Shown: piece by piece, positions 37,011 through 45,393 of the stretch
Position numbering within the stretch: the first letter of the stretch is position 1
How the letters are laid out: every line of letters begins with the position of its first letter
Assembly (NCBI RefSeq): GCF_046237015.1
Contig: NZ_JBJYIN010000006.1
Location: 186,001-250,000 of the forward strand
From: JBJYIN01 sp046237015
Lineage (GTDB): Bacteria; Pseudomonadota; Gammaproteobacteria; Enterobacterales; Enterobacteriaceae
Length of the DNA: 64,000 nucleotides
Direction of reading: 5' to 3'
Notes under the pieces: generated by a model
Told to the model about the DNA's origin: nothing
Databases searched by the model: none
The model's input: the letters and a program-made list of their open reading frames with translations, nothing else
Made by a program: the position numbers and the translations under genes

Positions 37011-37930
37011 ATATTTCCTCTGAGCAACCGGTCACTCGCGAATCGGTAATGCGGACACCGCCGGAAAAACGCGTGAGCCGCTTGCGGCTACGCGGGGCGC
37101 GAATCGGCGGGTTTCTCTTGACGATGCTGCGCAATCCGCTGACCGCGATTGGTTCTGCGATTGTGCTGATGTTGATGCTGGTTGCCATTTTCGCCCCGTG
37201 GATCGCCACGCACGATCCGTTGGTACAGGACTTGGCTAACGCGTTACAAGCCCCGAGTGCGGCGCACTACTTTGGCACTGACGAGTTTGGGCGCGATGTG
37301 TTTAGCCGTCTGGTCTATGGCTCACGTATCACGCTGTATATCGTGGCGCTGGTGTCCGTCACCGTTGGGCCTATCGGGCTGGCGCTGGGCGTGGTGGCTG
37401 GGTATTACGGCGGGATTGTCGATACCATCCTGATGCGTATCACCGATATCTTCATTTCGTTCCCCAGCCTGGTGTTGGCGCTGGCGTTCGTTGCGGCACT
37501 TGGCCCAGGTCTGGAGCATGTGGTGATTGCGATTACGCTGACGGCCTGGCCGCCGATTGCTCGTCTGGCAAGGGCGGAAACGCTGTCGCTGCGTCACGCG
37601 GACTTTGTGTCTGCCGTGAAGCTGCAAGGGGCATCGTCTATTCGCATCCTGCTGCACCACATTGTGCCGCTGTGTCTGCCGTCGGTGATTATTCGTATCA
37701 CCATGAATATGGCGGGCATCATTCTGACCGCGGCGGGTCTGGGCTTTCTGGGGTTGGGGGCACAGCCGCCCGATCCTGAATGGGGCGCGATGATCTCTGC
37801 GGGTCGTCGTTACATGATGGAGTGCTGGTGGTTAGTAACTATTCCGGGGCTGGCGATTTTGATTAACAGCCTGGCGTTCAACTTCCTTGGAGACGGCCTA
37901 CGTGACATCCTCGATCCCAGAACTGAATAA
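37007..37930 (+). CDS. ABC importer permease, DppC/OppC type
   Basis: A 307-residue second permease. It has the oppC N-terminal region with a membrane helix (about 40-65), the YFGTDEFGRDVFSRLVYGSR signature and the EAA loop (FVSAVKLQGASSIRILLHHIVP). It pairs with the upstream DppB-like subunit. The 3' end overlaps the next gene by 29 bases, implying coupled translation. Confidence 0.94.
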   Translation: MNISSEQPVTRESVMRTPPEKRVSRLRLRGARIGGFLLTMLRNPLTAIGSAIVLMLMLVAIFAPWIATHDPLVQDLANALQAPSAAHYFGTDEFGRDVFSRLVYGSRITLYIVALVSVTVGPIGLALGVVAGYYGGIVDTILMRITDIFISFPSLVLALAFVAALGPGLEHVVIAITLTAWPPIARLARAETLSLRHADFVSAVKLQGASSIRILLHHIVPLCLPSVIIRITMNMAGIILTAAGLGFLGLGAQPPDPEWGAMISAGRRYMMECWWLVTIPGLAILINSLAFNFLGDGLRDILDPRTE

Positions 37931-38789
37931 GTCTTCTCAACGTGTGCCGGGAAGCTCGCCCCTGATGGAAGTGGAAAATCTGCGGGTAAGCTTCGTGAAC
38001 CGTGGTGCCGTGACAGATGCTGTGCGCGGTGTGTCCTTCACTTTGGGCTGTGAAAAGCTGGCGATTGTCGGTGAATCTGGCTCCGGCAAATCGACGGTCG
38101 GCCGTGCGTTGTTGCAACTGCATCCGCATAGCGCACGGATTACGGCGGATAAACTGCGTTTCGGCGATACCGACCTGCTGAAAGCGGATGAGGCGCGGAT
38201 GCGTCAGATTCGCGGCAAGCGTATCTCCATGATTATGCAGGACCCAAAATATTCGTTGAACCCGGTAGTCTGCGTCGGCGATCAGATTGCCGAGGCCTAT
38301 CTGGCGCACCATAAGGTGTCGCATCGCGAAGCGAAGGCAAAAGTCATGGCGATGCTGGACGTGGTGCGTATTCGTCAGCCAGAGCGTGTCTACAATTTGT
38401 ATCCCCATGAAATTTCGGGCGGGCAGGGGCAGCGCATCATGATTGCGATGATGCTGATTACCGAACCCGAAATCGTGATTGCCGATGAACCAACCTCGGC
38501 GCTGGATGTGTCCGTGCGTTTGCAGGTGCTGGCGATGTTGGACGATCTGGTGAGTGAGCGTGGTTTAGGGCTGATTTTCATCAGTCACGACATCAATCTG
38601 GTGCGTAGCTTCTGCGATCGGGTGCTGGTGATGTATGCCGGACGTGTCGTGGAGTCGATTGCCGCCGCCGATCTGGACAACGCGCAGCATCCGTATACGC
38701 GCGGGTTGTTAAATTCACTGCCGGATATCGACAATCGACGTCCGCGCTTGCCAGTGATGAATCGCGATCCGGCCTGGATCAATGGATAA
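37902..38789 (+). CDS. ABC importer ATPase, DppD/OppD type
   Basis: A 295-residue nucleotide-binding subunit. Walker A is VGESGSGKSTVGRAL, the signature is SGGQGQRIMIAMML, and Walker B is EIVIADEPTSALDVS. The C-terminal oligopeptide region is short (QHPYTRGLLNSLP). GTG at 37902 with GGAG about ten bases before it is preferred; a TTG five codons upstream is possible. It lies wholly downstream of the catalytic start of dppC-like and is coupled to it. Confidence 0.93.
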   Translation: MTSSIPELNKSSQRVPGSSPLMEVENLRVSFVNRGAVTDAVRGVSFTLGCEKLAIVGESGSGKSTVGRALLQLHPHSARITADKLRFGDTDLLKADEARMRQIRGKRISMIMQDPKYSLNPVVCVGDQIAEAYLAHHKVSHREAKAKVMAMLDVVRIRQPERVYNLYPHEISGGQGQRIMIAMMLITEPEIVIADEPTSALDVSVRLQVLAMLDDLVSERGLGLIFISHDINLVRSFCDRVLVMYAGRVVESIAAADLDNAQHPYTRGLLNSLPDIDNRRPRLPVMNRDPAWING

Positions 38790-38800
38790 AGGGGATAATC

Positions 38801-39610
38801 ATGGCAACTGAAGCAATGCATCAGCATAAGCCGATGATCGAAGTGAATAACCTGAATCTCTCGTTTGGTCAGGGCAGCACAGCGAATCAGGTGTTGTACG
38901 ATGTGAATCTCACCGTCAATGATGGCGACATTTTTGGTCTGGTGGGTGAATCTGGTTCTGGTAAAACGACGGTGCTGAAGTGTCTGGCTGGGCTGTTTAA
39001 TCATTGGGAAGGCGCGTTGGCGATCAACGGACAGAAGCTGGCGCACCGGATCGATCAGGCGCGTTGCCGTCAGGTGCAGATGGTGTTTCAGGATCCCTAT
39101 GGGTCGCTGCATCCTCGTCATACGGTGGAATCCATTCTGGAAGAACCGCTGTCGATCCATCGCTTTGACGATCGTGACGATCGCATCGATAGCTTGCTGG
39201 ATAAAGTGGGGTTGGGAACGCAATTTCGTCGCCGCTATCCGCATCAACTCTCTGGTGGGCAGCGCCAGCGCGTGGCGATTGCTCGGGCGCTGATTCTGGA
39301 ACCGAGAGTGCTGCTGTTGGATGAGCCAACGTCGGCGCTGGATGTGTCGGTGCAGGCGGAAATTCTCAACCTGCTTATGGAGTTGCAGCAGCAGGAAAAG
39401 CTGACCTACCTGATGGTGACGCACGATTTGGGCGTGATTTCCCATTTGTGTCATAAAGTGGCGGTGATGCAGTACGGCAAGATACTGGAAACGCTGGAAA
39501 CGGACGACCTGACCAGCGATGTGCCGAAGGATGCCTATACCTCAATGCTGGTGGATGCCAGTCGTCAGTACAGTCGCGATCTGGCGATACGCTCGGAGCG
39601 CATGGGCTAG
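38801..39610 (+). CDS. ABC importer ATPase, DppF/OppF type
   Basis: A 269-residue second nucleotide-binding subunit. Walker A is VGESGSGKTTVLKC, the signature is LSGGQRQRVAIARAL and Walker B is RVLLLDEPTSALDVS. It starts 11 bases after the preceding ATPase and ends the operon before a strong terminator. The two ATPases and two permeases with one binding protein make a complete importer. Confidence 0.94.
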   Translation: MATEAMHQHKPMIEVNNLNLSFGQGSTANQVLYDVNLTVNDGDIFGLVGESGSGKTTVLKCLAGLFNHWEGALAINGQKLAHRIDQARCRQVQMVFQDPYGSLHPRHTVESILEEPLSIHRFDDRDDRIDSLLDKVGLGTQFRRRYPHQLSGGQRQRVAIARALILEPRVLLLDEPTSALDVSVQAEILNLLMELQQQEKLTYLMVTHDLGVISHLCHKVAVMQYGKILETLETDDLTSDVPKDAYTSMLVDASRQYSRDLAIRSERMG

Positions 39611-39650
39611 ATGCGTACGGACTAGATACGCTGCGCGATAATCATCATAG

Positions 39651-39675
39651 GGGCCGAGCAATCGGCCCTTTTTTT
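39651..39675 (+). terminator. Rho-independent terminator of the importer operon
   Basis: GGGCCGA pairs with TCGGCCC around GCAA and is followed by seven T. It lies 41 bases after the last ATPase gene. Confidence 0.93.
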
Positions 39676-39726
39676 ATCCTTTGCACAGGTTTTCGCTCAC
39701 AGTTGGTTACGAACAGACTTTTATAC

Positions 39727-39741
39727 GTAAAAAAAGGTAAA
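39727..39741 (+). promoter_or_regulatory. CpxR box upstream of ppiA
   Basis: GTAAA-AAAAG-GTAAA is an exact match to the CpxR consensus GTAAA-N5-GTAAA, 76 bases before the ppiA start. ppiA is a known Cpx-regulated envelope folding gene in E. coli. Confidence 0.75.
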
Positions 39742-39816
39742 TGGGTAGCGTTGAAGAGTGTGGATACTTACAATCACTACGCTTTCTGTAGTCGGCCTCT
39801 TCAAAAAGGAATTCTC

Positions 39817-40389
39817 ATGTTCAAACGTACTCTGGTTGCCGCGGCAGCCCTTATTTCACTGACGGCATTTTCTCCCGCCTTTGCGGCTTCTGACACCACT
39901 ACGCGTGTACTGTTGACGACGTCTGCGGGCAATATCGAACTGTCTTTAGATAATCAAAAAGCACCGATTTCGGTGAAAAATTTTGTTGAGTACGTTAACA
40001 ACGGCTTTTACAACGGAACGACATTTCACCGTGTGATCCCTGGCTTTATGGTGCAGGGCGGTGGTTTTTCTGGCGAAATGAGCCAGAAAGCGACGAATGC
40101 GCCGATTAAGAATGAAGCCGATAACGGTCTGCGTAACCAACGCGGTACGATCTCGATGGCGCGTACCGCAGAGAAGGATAGCGCGACCAGCCAATTCTTT
40201 ATCAACGTTGCAGACAATGCGTTCCTCGATCACGGCCAGCGTGATTTCGGCTACGCCGTGTTCGGTAAAGTGGTGAAGGGGATGGACGTTGTCGATAAGA
40301 TTTCTCAGGTGCCAACGAAGAACGTCGGGCCTTATCAGAATGTGCCAACTGCGCCTATCGTGATTCAGTCGGCGAAAGTGCAGCCATGA
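39817..40389 (+). CDS. ppiA: Periplasmic peptidyl-prolyl isomerase A (cyclophilin)
   Basis: A 190-residue cyclophilin, the same length as E. coli PpiA (RotA). The signal peptide ends at SPAFAA. The fold motifs TTFHRVIPGFMVQGG, QFFINVADN and FGYAVFGKV are intact. The ATG at 39817 follows AAAAAGGA; upstream in-frame starts would put residues before the signal peptide. It is preceded by an exact CpxR box and followed by its own terminator. In E. coli fic and yhfG lie between ppiA and pabA; here they are absent. Confidence 0.98.
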   Translation: MFKRTLVAAAALISLTAFSPAFAASDTTTRVLLTTSAGNIELSLDNQKAPISVKNFVEYVNNGFYNGTTFHRVIPGFMVQGGGFSGEMSQKATNAPIKNEADNGLRNQRGTISMARTAEKDSATSQFFINVADNAFLDHGQRDFGYAVFGKVVKGMDVVDKISQVPTKNVGPYQNVPTAPIVIQSAKVQP

Positions 40390-40419
40390 TAGATTATTGA
40401 GCCACTGAGAAAACCATAG

Positions 40420-40443
40420 AAGGCCACTTGCGTGGCCTTTTTT
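40420..40443 (+). terminator. Rho-independent terminator of ppiA
   Basis: AAGGCCAC pairs with GTGGCCTT around TTGC, followed by T residues (to 40443). It lies 31 bases after the stop codon. Confidence 0.93.
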
Positions 40444-40604
40444 GATCGGTTTACTGGTGTAACCCCGGCGCTTCAGGAAGACATCAGCGTGATACGATGG
40501 ATTATGGATACCATCGCTTGTACTCGTTCTTGCCTTATGAAAATGATGTCTAAATAATTGGCGAGTATTGAATCATTCTAAATTATCAATAAGTTAAATG
40601 AAAT

Positions 40605-41180
40605 ATGCTGCTAATTATCGATAACTATGACTCCTTTACCTACAACCTGTATCAATACTTCTGTGAGCTTGGTACGCAAGTTGTGGTGAAGCGTAATGAT
40701 GAATTGACGTTGCAAGAGATTGAACGACTGGCACCAGAACGGCTGGTGATTTCTCCAGGGCCATGTACGCCGGATGAAGCCGGTATTTCGCTGGCCGCGA
40801 TTCGACACTTTGCGGGTAAACTACCAATTCTAGGTGTATGTCTTGGGCATCAGGCGATGGGGCAGGGATTTGGTGCGCGAGTGGTGCGAGCGCGGCAGGT
40901 GATGCATGGGAAAACCTCGGCAATTGCACACAATGATACCGGTGTTTTTGCCGGTTTGGCTCAACCGCTGACGGTTACTCGTTATCATTCTCTTATTATT
41001 GAAGCTGCGTCGTTGCCCGATTGTTTTGAAGTTACGGCGTGGAGTGAACGTAACGGTGAACGTGATGAAATTATGGGGATCCGACATTGTTCACTGCCCT
41101 TAGAGGGAGTCCAGTTTCATCCTGAAAGTATCTTGAGTCAGCAGGGGCATCAGCTTCTGGATAATTTTCTTAAAATCTAA
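40605..41180 (+). CDS. pabA: Aminodeoxychorismate synthase glutamine amidotransferase subunit
   Basis: A 191-residue class I glutamine amidotransferase that supplies ammonia to PabB for p-aminobenzoate and folate. The nucleophile Cys79 lies in LGVCLGHQ, and the catalytic His/Glu in QFHPES. It could be confused with TrpG, but its position next to argD and between ppiA and crp matches E. coli pabA. It precedes argD, which has its own operator. Confidence 0.95.
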   Translation: MLLIIDNYDSFTYNLYQYFCELGTQVVVKRNDELTLQEIERLAPERLVISPGPCTPDEAGISLAAIRHFAGKLPILGVCLGHQAMGQGFGARVVRARQVMHGKTSAIAHNDTGVFAGLAQPLTVTRYHSLIIEAASLPDCFEVTAWSERNGERDEIMGIRHCSLPLEGVQFHPESILSQQGHQLLDNFLKI

Positions 41181-41228
41181 GCGTATAGAAAGTAATTGCT
41201 TTGAATAGATGATTTAATATTGCCTGTG

Positions 41229-41267
41229 TTTGATTTTTTATGCATATTTAGTGACTATATTTTCATT
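41229..41267 (+). promoter_or_regulatory. Tandem ARG boxes (ArgR operator) of argD
   Basis: Two 18-base ARG boxes, 41229-41246 (core TGATT-TTTT-ATGCA) and 41250-41267 (core TGACT-ATAT-TTTCA), are separated by exactly three bases, the geometry ArgR hexamers require. Each core matches TGAAT-N4-ATTCA at eight of ten positions. They lie 33 bases before the argD start. Confidence 0.75.
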
Positions 41268-41299
41268 CTGAATGATGCGATATCAGAACGAGGCAGCAA

Positions 41300-42526
41300 A
41301 TGGCAACAGCGAATAAAGCAGTAACAAGAGATACTCACGATAAAGTAATTCTGCCGGTTTATGCACCTGCGCAATTTGTGCCGGTAAAAGGTAAAGGCAG
41401 CAGGGTGTGGGACCAGCAAGGGCGGGAATATATTGATTTTTCCGGTGGCATTGCTGTTACTGCTCTGGGGCATTGTCATCCCGCGCTGGTTGCTGCATTG
41501 AAGCAGCAGGGAGAACAACTGTGGCATACCAGCAATATTTTTACCAACGAACCAGCGTTACGTCTCGCCAGCAAATTGATTGATGCCACTTTTGCCGATC
41601 GCGTGTTTTTTGTGAATTCAGGGGCTGAGGCGAATGAAGCCGCTTTTAAGCTAGCCCGTCACTATGCGATCAAACGTCATAGCCCGTATAAAACCAAGAT
41701 CATCGCCTTCTACAATGCATTCCATGGCCGTACGCTGTTTACCGTTTCGGTTGGCGGACAGCCTAAATATGCAGATGGTTTCGGGCCAAAACCAGCGGAT
41801 ATCGTGCATGTTCCTTTTAACGATCTGGCAGCGGTTAAGGCCGTGATGGATGATCACACCTGTGCTGTCGTGCTGGAACCCGTGCAAGGTGAAGGGGGGA
41901 TCACCCCGGCAACGCAGGAGTTTTTGCAGGGCGTGCGCGAGCTATGCGATCAACATCATGCGTTATTGGTGTTTGATGAAGTCCAAAGTGGAATGGGTAG
42001 AACGAGCAAGTTATTTACCTATATGCATTACGGTATTACGCCAGATATCTTAACGACGGCAAAAGCGTTGGGCGGTGGTTTTCCGATCAGCGCCATGCTG
42101 ACAACTGAAGAAATTGCTTCAGTGATGACGGTGGGTGTGCATGGCACGACGTACGGTGGCAATCCACTGGCTTGTGCTGTAGCGGAAGCTGCATTGGATA
42201 CAATTAATACGCCAGAAGTGCTGTCTGGCGTGGCTGAGCGCCATGATAAGTTCGTCCGTGAGTTGGAAAAAATTAACCAGCAGTATGGTATTTTCGAGCA
42301 AATTCGCGGCATGGGATTATTGATAGGGGCAGAGTTGACACCGGAGTGGCATGGCCGAGCGCATGACTTTTTGGCAGCGGCAACGGAGCAAGGGGTTATG
42401 GTGTTGATGGCAGGCCCGAATGTGATTCGTTTTGTTCCCTCATTGGTCATTGAGATGGATGATATTGAACAAGGAATGGCGAAGTTTGCGAAGGCCGTCG
42501 AGTGCGTGGTGAATGCCGCCGATTGA
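41300..42526 (+). CDS. argD: Acetylornithine/succinyldiaminopimelate aminotransferase
   Basis: A 408-residue class III PLP aminotransferase for arginine and lysine biosynthesis. PLP motifs are NSGAEANEAAFKLAR, the FDEVQSGMGRTS stretch and the Schiff-base Lys in TTAKALGGGFP. The ATG at 41300 is preceded by GAGGC. Tandem ARG boxes precede it, indicating arginine repression. A bidirectional terminator separates it from crp; the E. coli gene yhfK between them is missing. Confidence 0.98.
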   Translation: MATANKAVTRDTHDKVILPVYAPAQFVPVKGKGSRVWDQQGREYIDFSGGIAVTALGHCHPALVAALKQQGEQLWHTSNIFTNEPALRLASKLIDATFADRVFFVNSGAEANEAAFKLARHYAIKRHSPYKTKIIAFYNAFHGRTLFTVSVGGQPKYADGFGPKPADIVHVPFNDLAAVKAVMDDHTCAVVLEPVQGEGGITPATQEFLQGVRELCDQHHALLVFDEVQSGMGRTSKLFTYMHYGITPDILTTAKALGGGFPISAMLTTEEIASVMTVGVHGTTYGGNPLACAVAEAALDTINTPEVLSGVAERHDKFVRELEKINQQYGIFEQIRGMGLLIGAELTPEWHGRAHDFLAAATEQGVMVLMAGPNVIRFVPSLVIEMDDIEQGMAKFAKAVECVVNAAD

Positions 42527-42545
42527 TGCGTGTCATCATGAGAGC

Positions 42546-42581
42546 GTAAAAAAAGCGTGAAGTCGCCTTCACGCTTTTTTT
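42546..42581. terminator. Bidirectional terminator between argD and crp
   Basis: GCGTGAAG (42555-42562) pairs with CTTCACGC (42567-42574) around TCGC, with an A-run on the left and a T-run on the right, so it works on both strands for these converging genes. Confidence 0.93.
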
Positions 42582-42598
42582 ATCGGTTAAAGATGGGA

Positions 42599-43231
42599 TT
42601 AACGAGTGCCGTAAACGACAATCGTTTTGCCATGTGCGGAGATCAGATTCTGGTCTTCCAACATTTTCAGAATGCGGCCCACGGTTTCACGTGAGCAACC
42701 AACAATTTGTCCAATTTCCTGACGAGTAATTTTTATTTGCATGCCATCCGGGTGAGTCATGGCATCCGGTTGTTTTGCCAGGTTTAACAGCGTTTGGGCA
42801 ATACGGCCTGTTACATCAAGGAAAGCCAGGTTACCCACTTTTTCTGACGTCACCTGCAAGCGGCTTGCCATTTGTGCGGACAAACGCATCAGGATATCAG
42901 GGTTGACCTGAATCAGTTGCCGAAATTTCTTATAAGAGATTTCAGCGACTTCACAAGCCGTTTTTGCGCGAACCCAAGCACTACGCTCCTGACCTTCTTC
43001 AAACAGGCCAAGTTCGCCGATAAAATCCCCCTGATTAAGATAAGAGAGAATCATTTCTTTGCCTTCTTCATCTTTGATCAGCACTGCGACGGAGCCTTTC
43101 ACGATGTAGTAAAGCGTTTCTGCTTTTTCACCTTGGTGAATCAGCGTGCTCTTCGATGGATACTTATGGATATGGCAATGAGAAAGGAACCATTCGAGAG
43201 TTGGGTCTGTTTGCGGTTTGCCGAGAACCAT
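42599..43231 (-). CDS. crp: Cyclic AMP receptor protein
   Basis: A 210-residue global regulator nearly identical to E. coli CRP. The cAMP-binding domain carries GELGLFEEGQERSAWVRA, and the C-terminal helix-turn-helix is TRQEIGQIVGCSRETVGRIL. It binds TGTGA-N6-TCACA sites, of which plausible copies occur at 17176 and 32676 in this window. Its leader contains a hairpin. Confidence 0.99.
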   Translation of the reverse strand: MVLGKPQTDPTLEWFLSHCHIHKYPSKSTLIHQGEKAETLYYIVKGSVAVLIKDEEGKEMILSYLNQGDFIGELGLFEEGQERSAWVRAKTACEVAEISYKKFRQLIQVNPDILMRLSAQMASRLQVTSEKVGNLAFLDVTGRIAQTLLNLAKQPDAMTHPDGMQIKITRQEIGQIVGCSRETVGRILKMLEDQNLISAHGKTIVVYGTR

Positions 43232-43549
43232 TCGCTATCATCCTCTGTTGTAATTCACTGCGCAAATTACAGGGCTCAGAGTTCCCTGTACGGCGTATTT
43301 ACTGCTAAAAAGTCAAAATCCGTGTAGGCAGAATGACGTCAGGGAATATACTGGAACCGAATATCTGGCGACGCCATCATCTTCCTTGTATCTGAGTTTG
43401 TCCAGAACAGGCAGATTCTACCTTCGTTTTTAACACAGCTTGAAGGAAGTGTCTTGTGTTGTCTCGCTTCAGCATGACAAAGGTCTGGTTATCATCTTTT
43501 TTTGTATAGTAACGGTATAAATTTTCAAAAATTTTTTAGTGGAGGCACT
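43232..43549. other. Divergent crp/yhfA intergenic region
   Basis: About 318 bases without a gene. In the crp leader there is an inverted repeat TACAGGG (43268-43274) with CCCTGTA (43284-43290), a likely 5'-UTR hairpin. Toward yhfA, TATAGT and GGTATAAAT sequences near 43505-43522 are possible -10 elements, and GGAGG lies just before the yhfA ATG. No clear CRP autoregulatory site was identified by eye. Confidence 0.5.
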
Positions 43550-43957
43550 ATGCAGGCACGGGTTAAATGGGTGGAAGGATTAACGTTTCTGGGCGAATCC
43601 TCATCAGGGCATCAGATTTTGATGGATGGTAATGCGGGTGATAAAGCGCCGAGCCCGATGGAGATGGTTTTGATGTCGGTAGGCAGTTGTAGCGCGATTG
43701 ATGTGGTATCGATTTTACAGAAAGGACGTTACGATGTTATCGATTGTGAAGTGAAACTGACTTCGGAACGCAGAACGGAATCCCCTCGCTTGTTTACGCA
43801 TATTAATCTGCATTTTATGGTCACGGGAAAAGCATTAACGGATAAAGCGGTGGAAAGGGCAGTAACGTTGTCTGCTGAGAAATACTGCTCAGTGGCGTTA
43901 ATGTTGGATAAGGTTGTCAATGTTACGCATAGCCATGAAGTCAGGAATATCGCGTGA
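43550..43957 (+). CDS. yhfA: OsmC-family protein YhfA
   Basis: A 135-residue OsmC/Ohr-like protein. OsmC-type features are GDKAPSPMEMVLMSVGSCSAIDVVSIL with the first redox Cys and EKYCSVALML with the second. It starts MQARVKWVEGLTFLGE as in E. coli YhfA, and GGAGG sits four bases before the ATG at 43550. The longer upstream reading frame is not supported. Function probably in peroxide or thiol chemistry, inferred from family. Confidence 0.95.
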   Translation: MQARVKWVEGLTFLGESSSGHQILMDGNAGDKAPSPMEMVLMSVGSCSAIDVVSILQKGRYDVIDCEVKLTSERRTESPRLFTHINLHFMVTGKALTDKAVERAVTLSAEKYCSVALMLDKVVNVTHSHEVRNIA

Positions 43958-43984
43958 TTTACCCGGCCTGATGTGCGCCTCCCA

Positions 43985-44016
43985 CAGCGGTACGAAACAT
44001 TGTTGTTGTGCCGCTG
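43985..44016. terminator. Hairpin between converging yhfA and prkB
   Basis: CAGCGGTAC pairs with GTGCCGCTG (one wobble) around a 14-base loop in the 64-base gap between two converging genes. No T-run follows. Confidence 0.5.
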
Positions 44017-44021
44017 ACCGT

Positions 44022-44891
44022 TCACTCGATCTTTTTTCCTTCCAGCAGGCGTTGTACCAGTGGCGCCATGATCAATTCCATCGCCAGCCCCATTTTCCCG
44101 CCAGGGACGACGAGGGTATTGATATGAGAAATAAACGATCCCTGTAGCATCGCGAGCAGATAGGGGTAATCAATATTATCCAGTCCCTGGAAATGGATCA
44201 CCACGAAGCTTTCATCCAGAGAGGGAATAGATTTGGCAGCAAAGGGGTTGGATGTATCCACCGTGGGAACGCGCTGGAAGTTTATGTGCGTGCGTGAAAA
44301 CTGTGGCGTGATGTAGCTAATATAGTCTTCCATCGAACGGACAACTGAATCCATGACGGCTTCACGCGAATGGCCCCGTTCATTGATGTCACGAATCAAT
44401 TTTTGGATCCACTCCAGATTGACAATTGGCACGACGCCAACCAGCAGGTCAACATGTTGAGCGACGTTGTGCTGTTCAGTGACCACGCCGCCATGTAACC
44501 CTTCGTAAAATAGCACGTCGGTTGGCGCAGGCATCGGTTCCCATGGCGTAAAGGTACCGGGAACCTGATTGTAGGGAATCGCTTCATCATAGGTATGAAG
44601 GTATTTCCGGGTTTGCCCCCGTCCATGCTGACCATATTCGATGAAAGATTGTTCCAACAGGCTGAAATCGTTGGCTTCCGGGCCAAAATAGCTAATATGT
44701 CGACCCAAATCACGAGCTTTGCGGATAGCCATATCCATTTCTGGTCGGGTATAGCGATGAAAACTGTCCCCTTCCAGTTGCGCCGCCTGCATGTTCAGTT
44801 GCTGAAAAATCTTGCGAAAGGCCAGGCTGGTGGTGGTGGTTCCCGCTCCGCTGGAGCCTGTTACCGCAATAATTGGATGCTTATCTGACAT
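44022..44891 (-). CDS. prkB: Phosphoribulokinase-like protein PrkB
   Basis: A 289-residue P-loop kinase, the same length as E. coli PrkB. Walker A is VTGSSGAGTTTTSLAFRK; conserved GDSFHRYTRPEMDMAI and FYEGLHGG follow. It is annotated as phosphoribulokinase by family, but the physiological substrate in bacteria without a Calvin cycle is unknown. The ATG at 44891 gives the E. coli length; another ATG three codons upstream is too close to GGAG. It is in a leftward set with yheU and yheT. Confidence 0.94.
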   Translation of the reverse strand: MSDKHPIIAVTGSSGAGTTTTSLAFRKIFQQLNMQAAQLEGDSFHRYTRPEMDMAIRKARDLGRHISYFGPEANDFSLLEQSFIEYGQHGRGQTRKYLHTYDEAIPYNQVPGTFTPWEPMPAPTDVLFYEGLHGGVVTEQHNVAQHVDLLVGVVPIVNLEWIQKLIRDINERGHSREAVMDSVVRSMEDYISYITPQFSRTHINFQRVPTVDTSNPFAAKSIPSLDESFVVIHFQGLDNIDYPYLLAMLQGSFISHINTLVVPGGKMGLAMELIMAPLVQRLLEGKKIE

Positions 44892-45156
44892 GAGATGCAT
44901 GACTCCGTGGTGGTGGCGCTTGTCCGTGTGGCTATCTCACAGACCAAACGTCATCAGAAGAAGGAATGGATAATAGCCTGATGACAACGTGGTGATTATT
45001 GACAGTACCGGACCCAATCAGCCCTTCCTGTGTAGACAGGAATCTTCCTGATATCAACGTATTACCTAAATAAAAATGCTCAGCCCGTATGAGGATAGCG
45101 GGGAAATAAGGTTTGTCATCAACCGCGATAGACATTGTTTTAGCATGTTTATTCGT

Positions 45157-45393
45157 CTAATACGACTGATGTTCACCGACGTTAAATTGACCGCGTGGCA
45201 TGATGTTGATCGTTTCATGCAATTCAGACCAGACCAGAACCACTTCGCCAGATGCTAACTGTCGGCGAACGTCGGCGACTTTTTGTTCCAGGGTGCGTTC
45301 TTCCTCACCATAATCGGTCCCTTCGCGTAGGACGAATGATTGGATGAGGTTATCCAGCGTTTCAGGATCGAGTTGTTGCCAGGGAATAATCAC
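45157..45393 (-). CDS. yheU: YheU family protein
   Basis: A 78-residue conserved protein of unknown function. It begins at GTG (VIIPWQQLDPETL), eight bases after GGAG, and matches E. coli YheU with the core FVLREGTDYGEEERTLEQKV and VWSELHETINIMPR. The frame can be read further upstream but that part lies inside yheT and is rejected. It overlaps the yheT stop by three bases. Confidence 0.92.
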   Translation of the reverse strand: MIIPWQQLDPETLDNLIQSFVLREGTDYGEEERTLEQKVADVRRQLASGEVVLVWSELHETINIMPRGQFNVGEHQSY

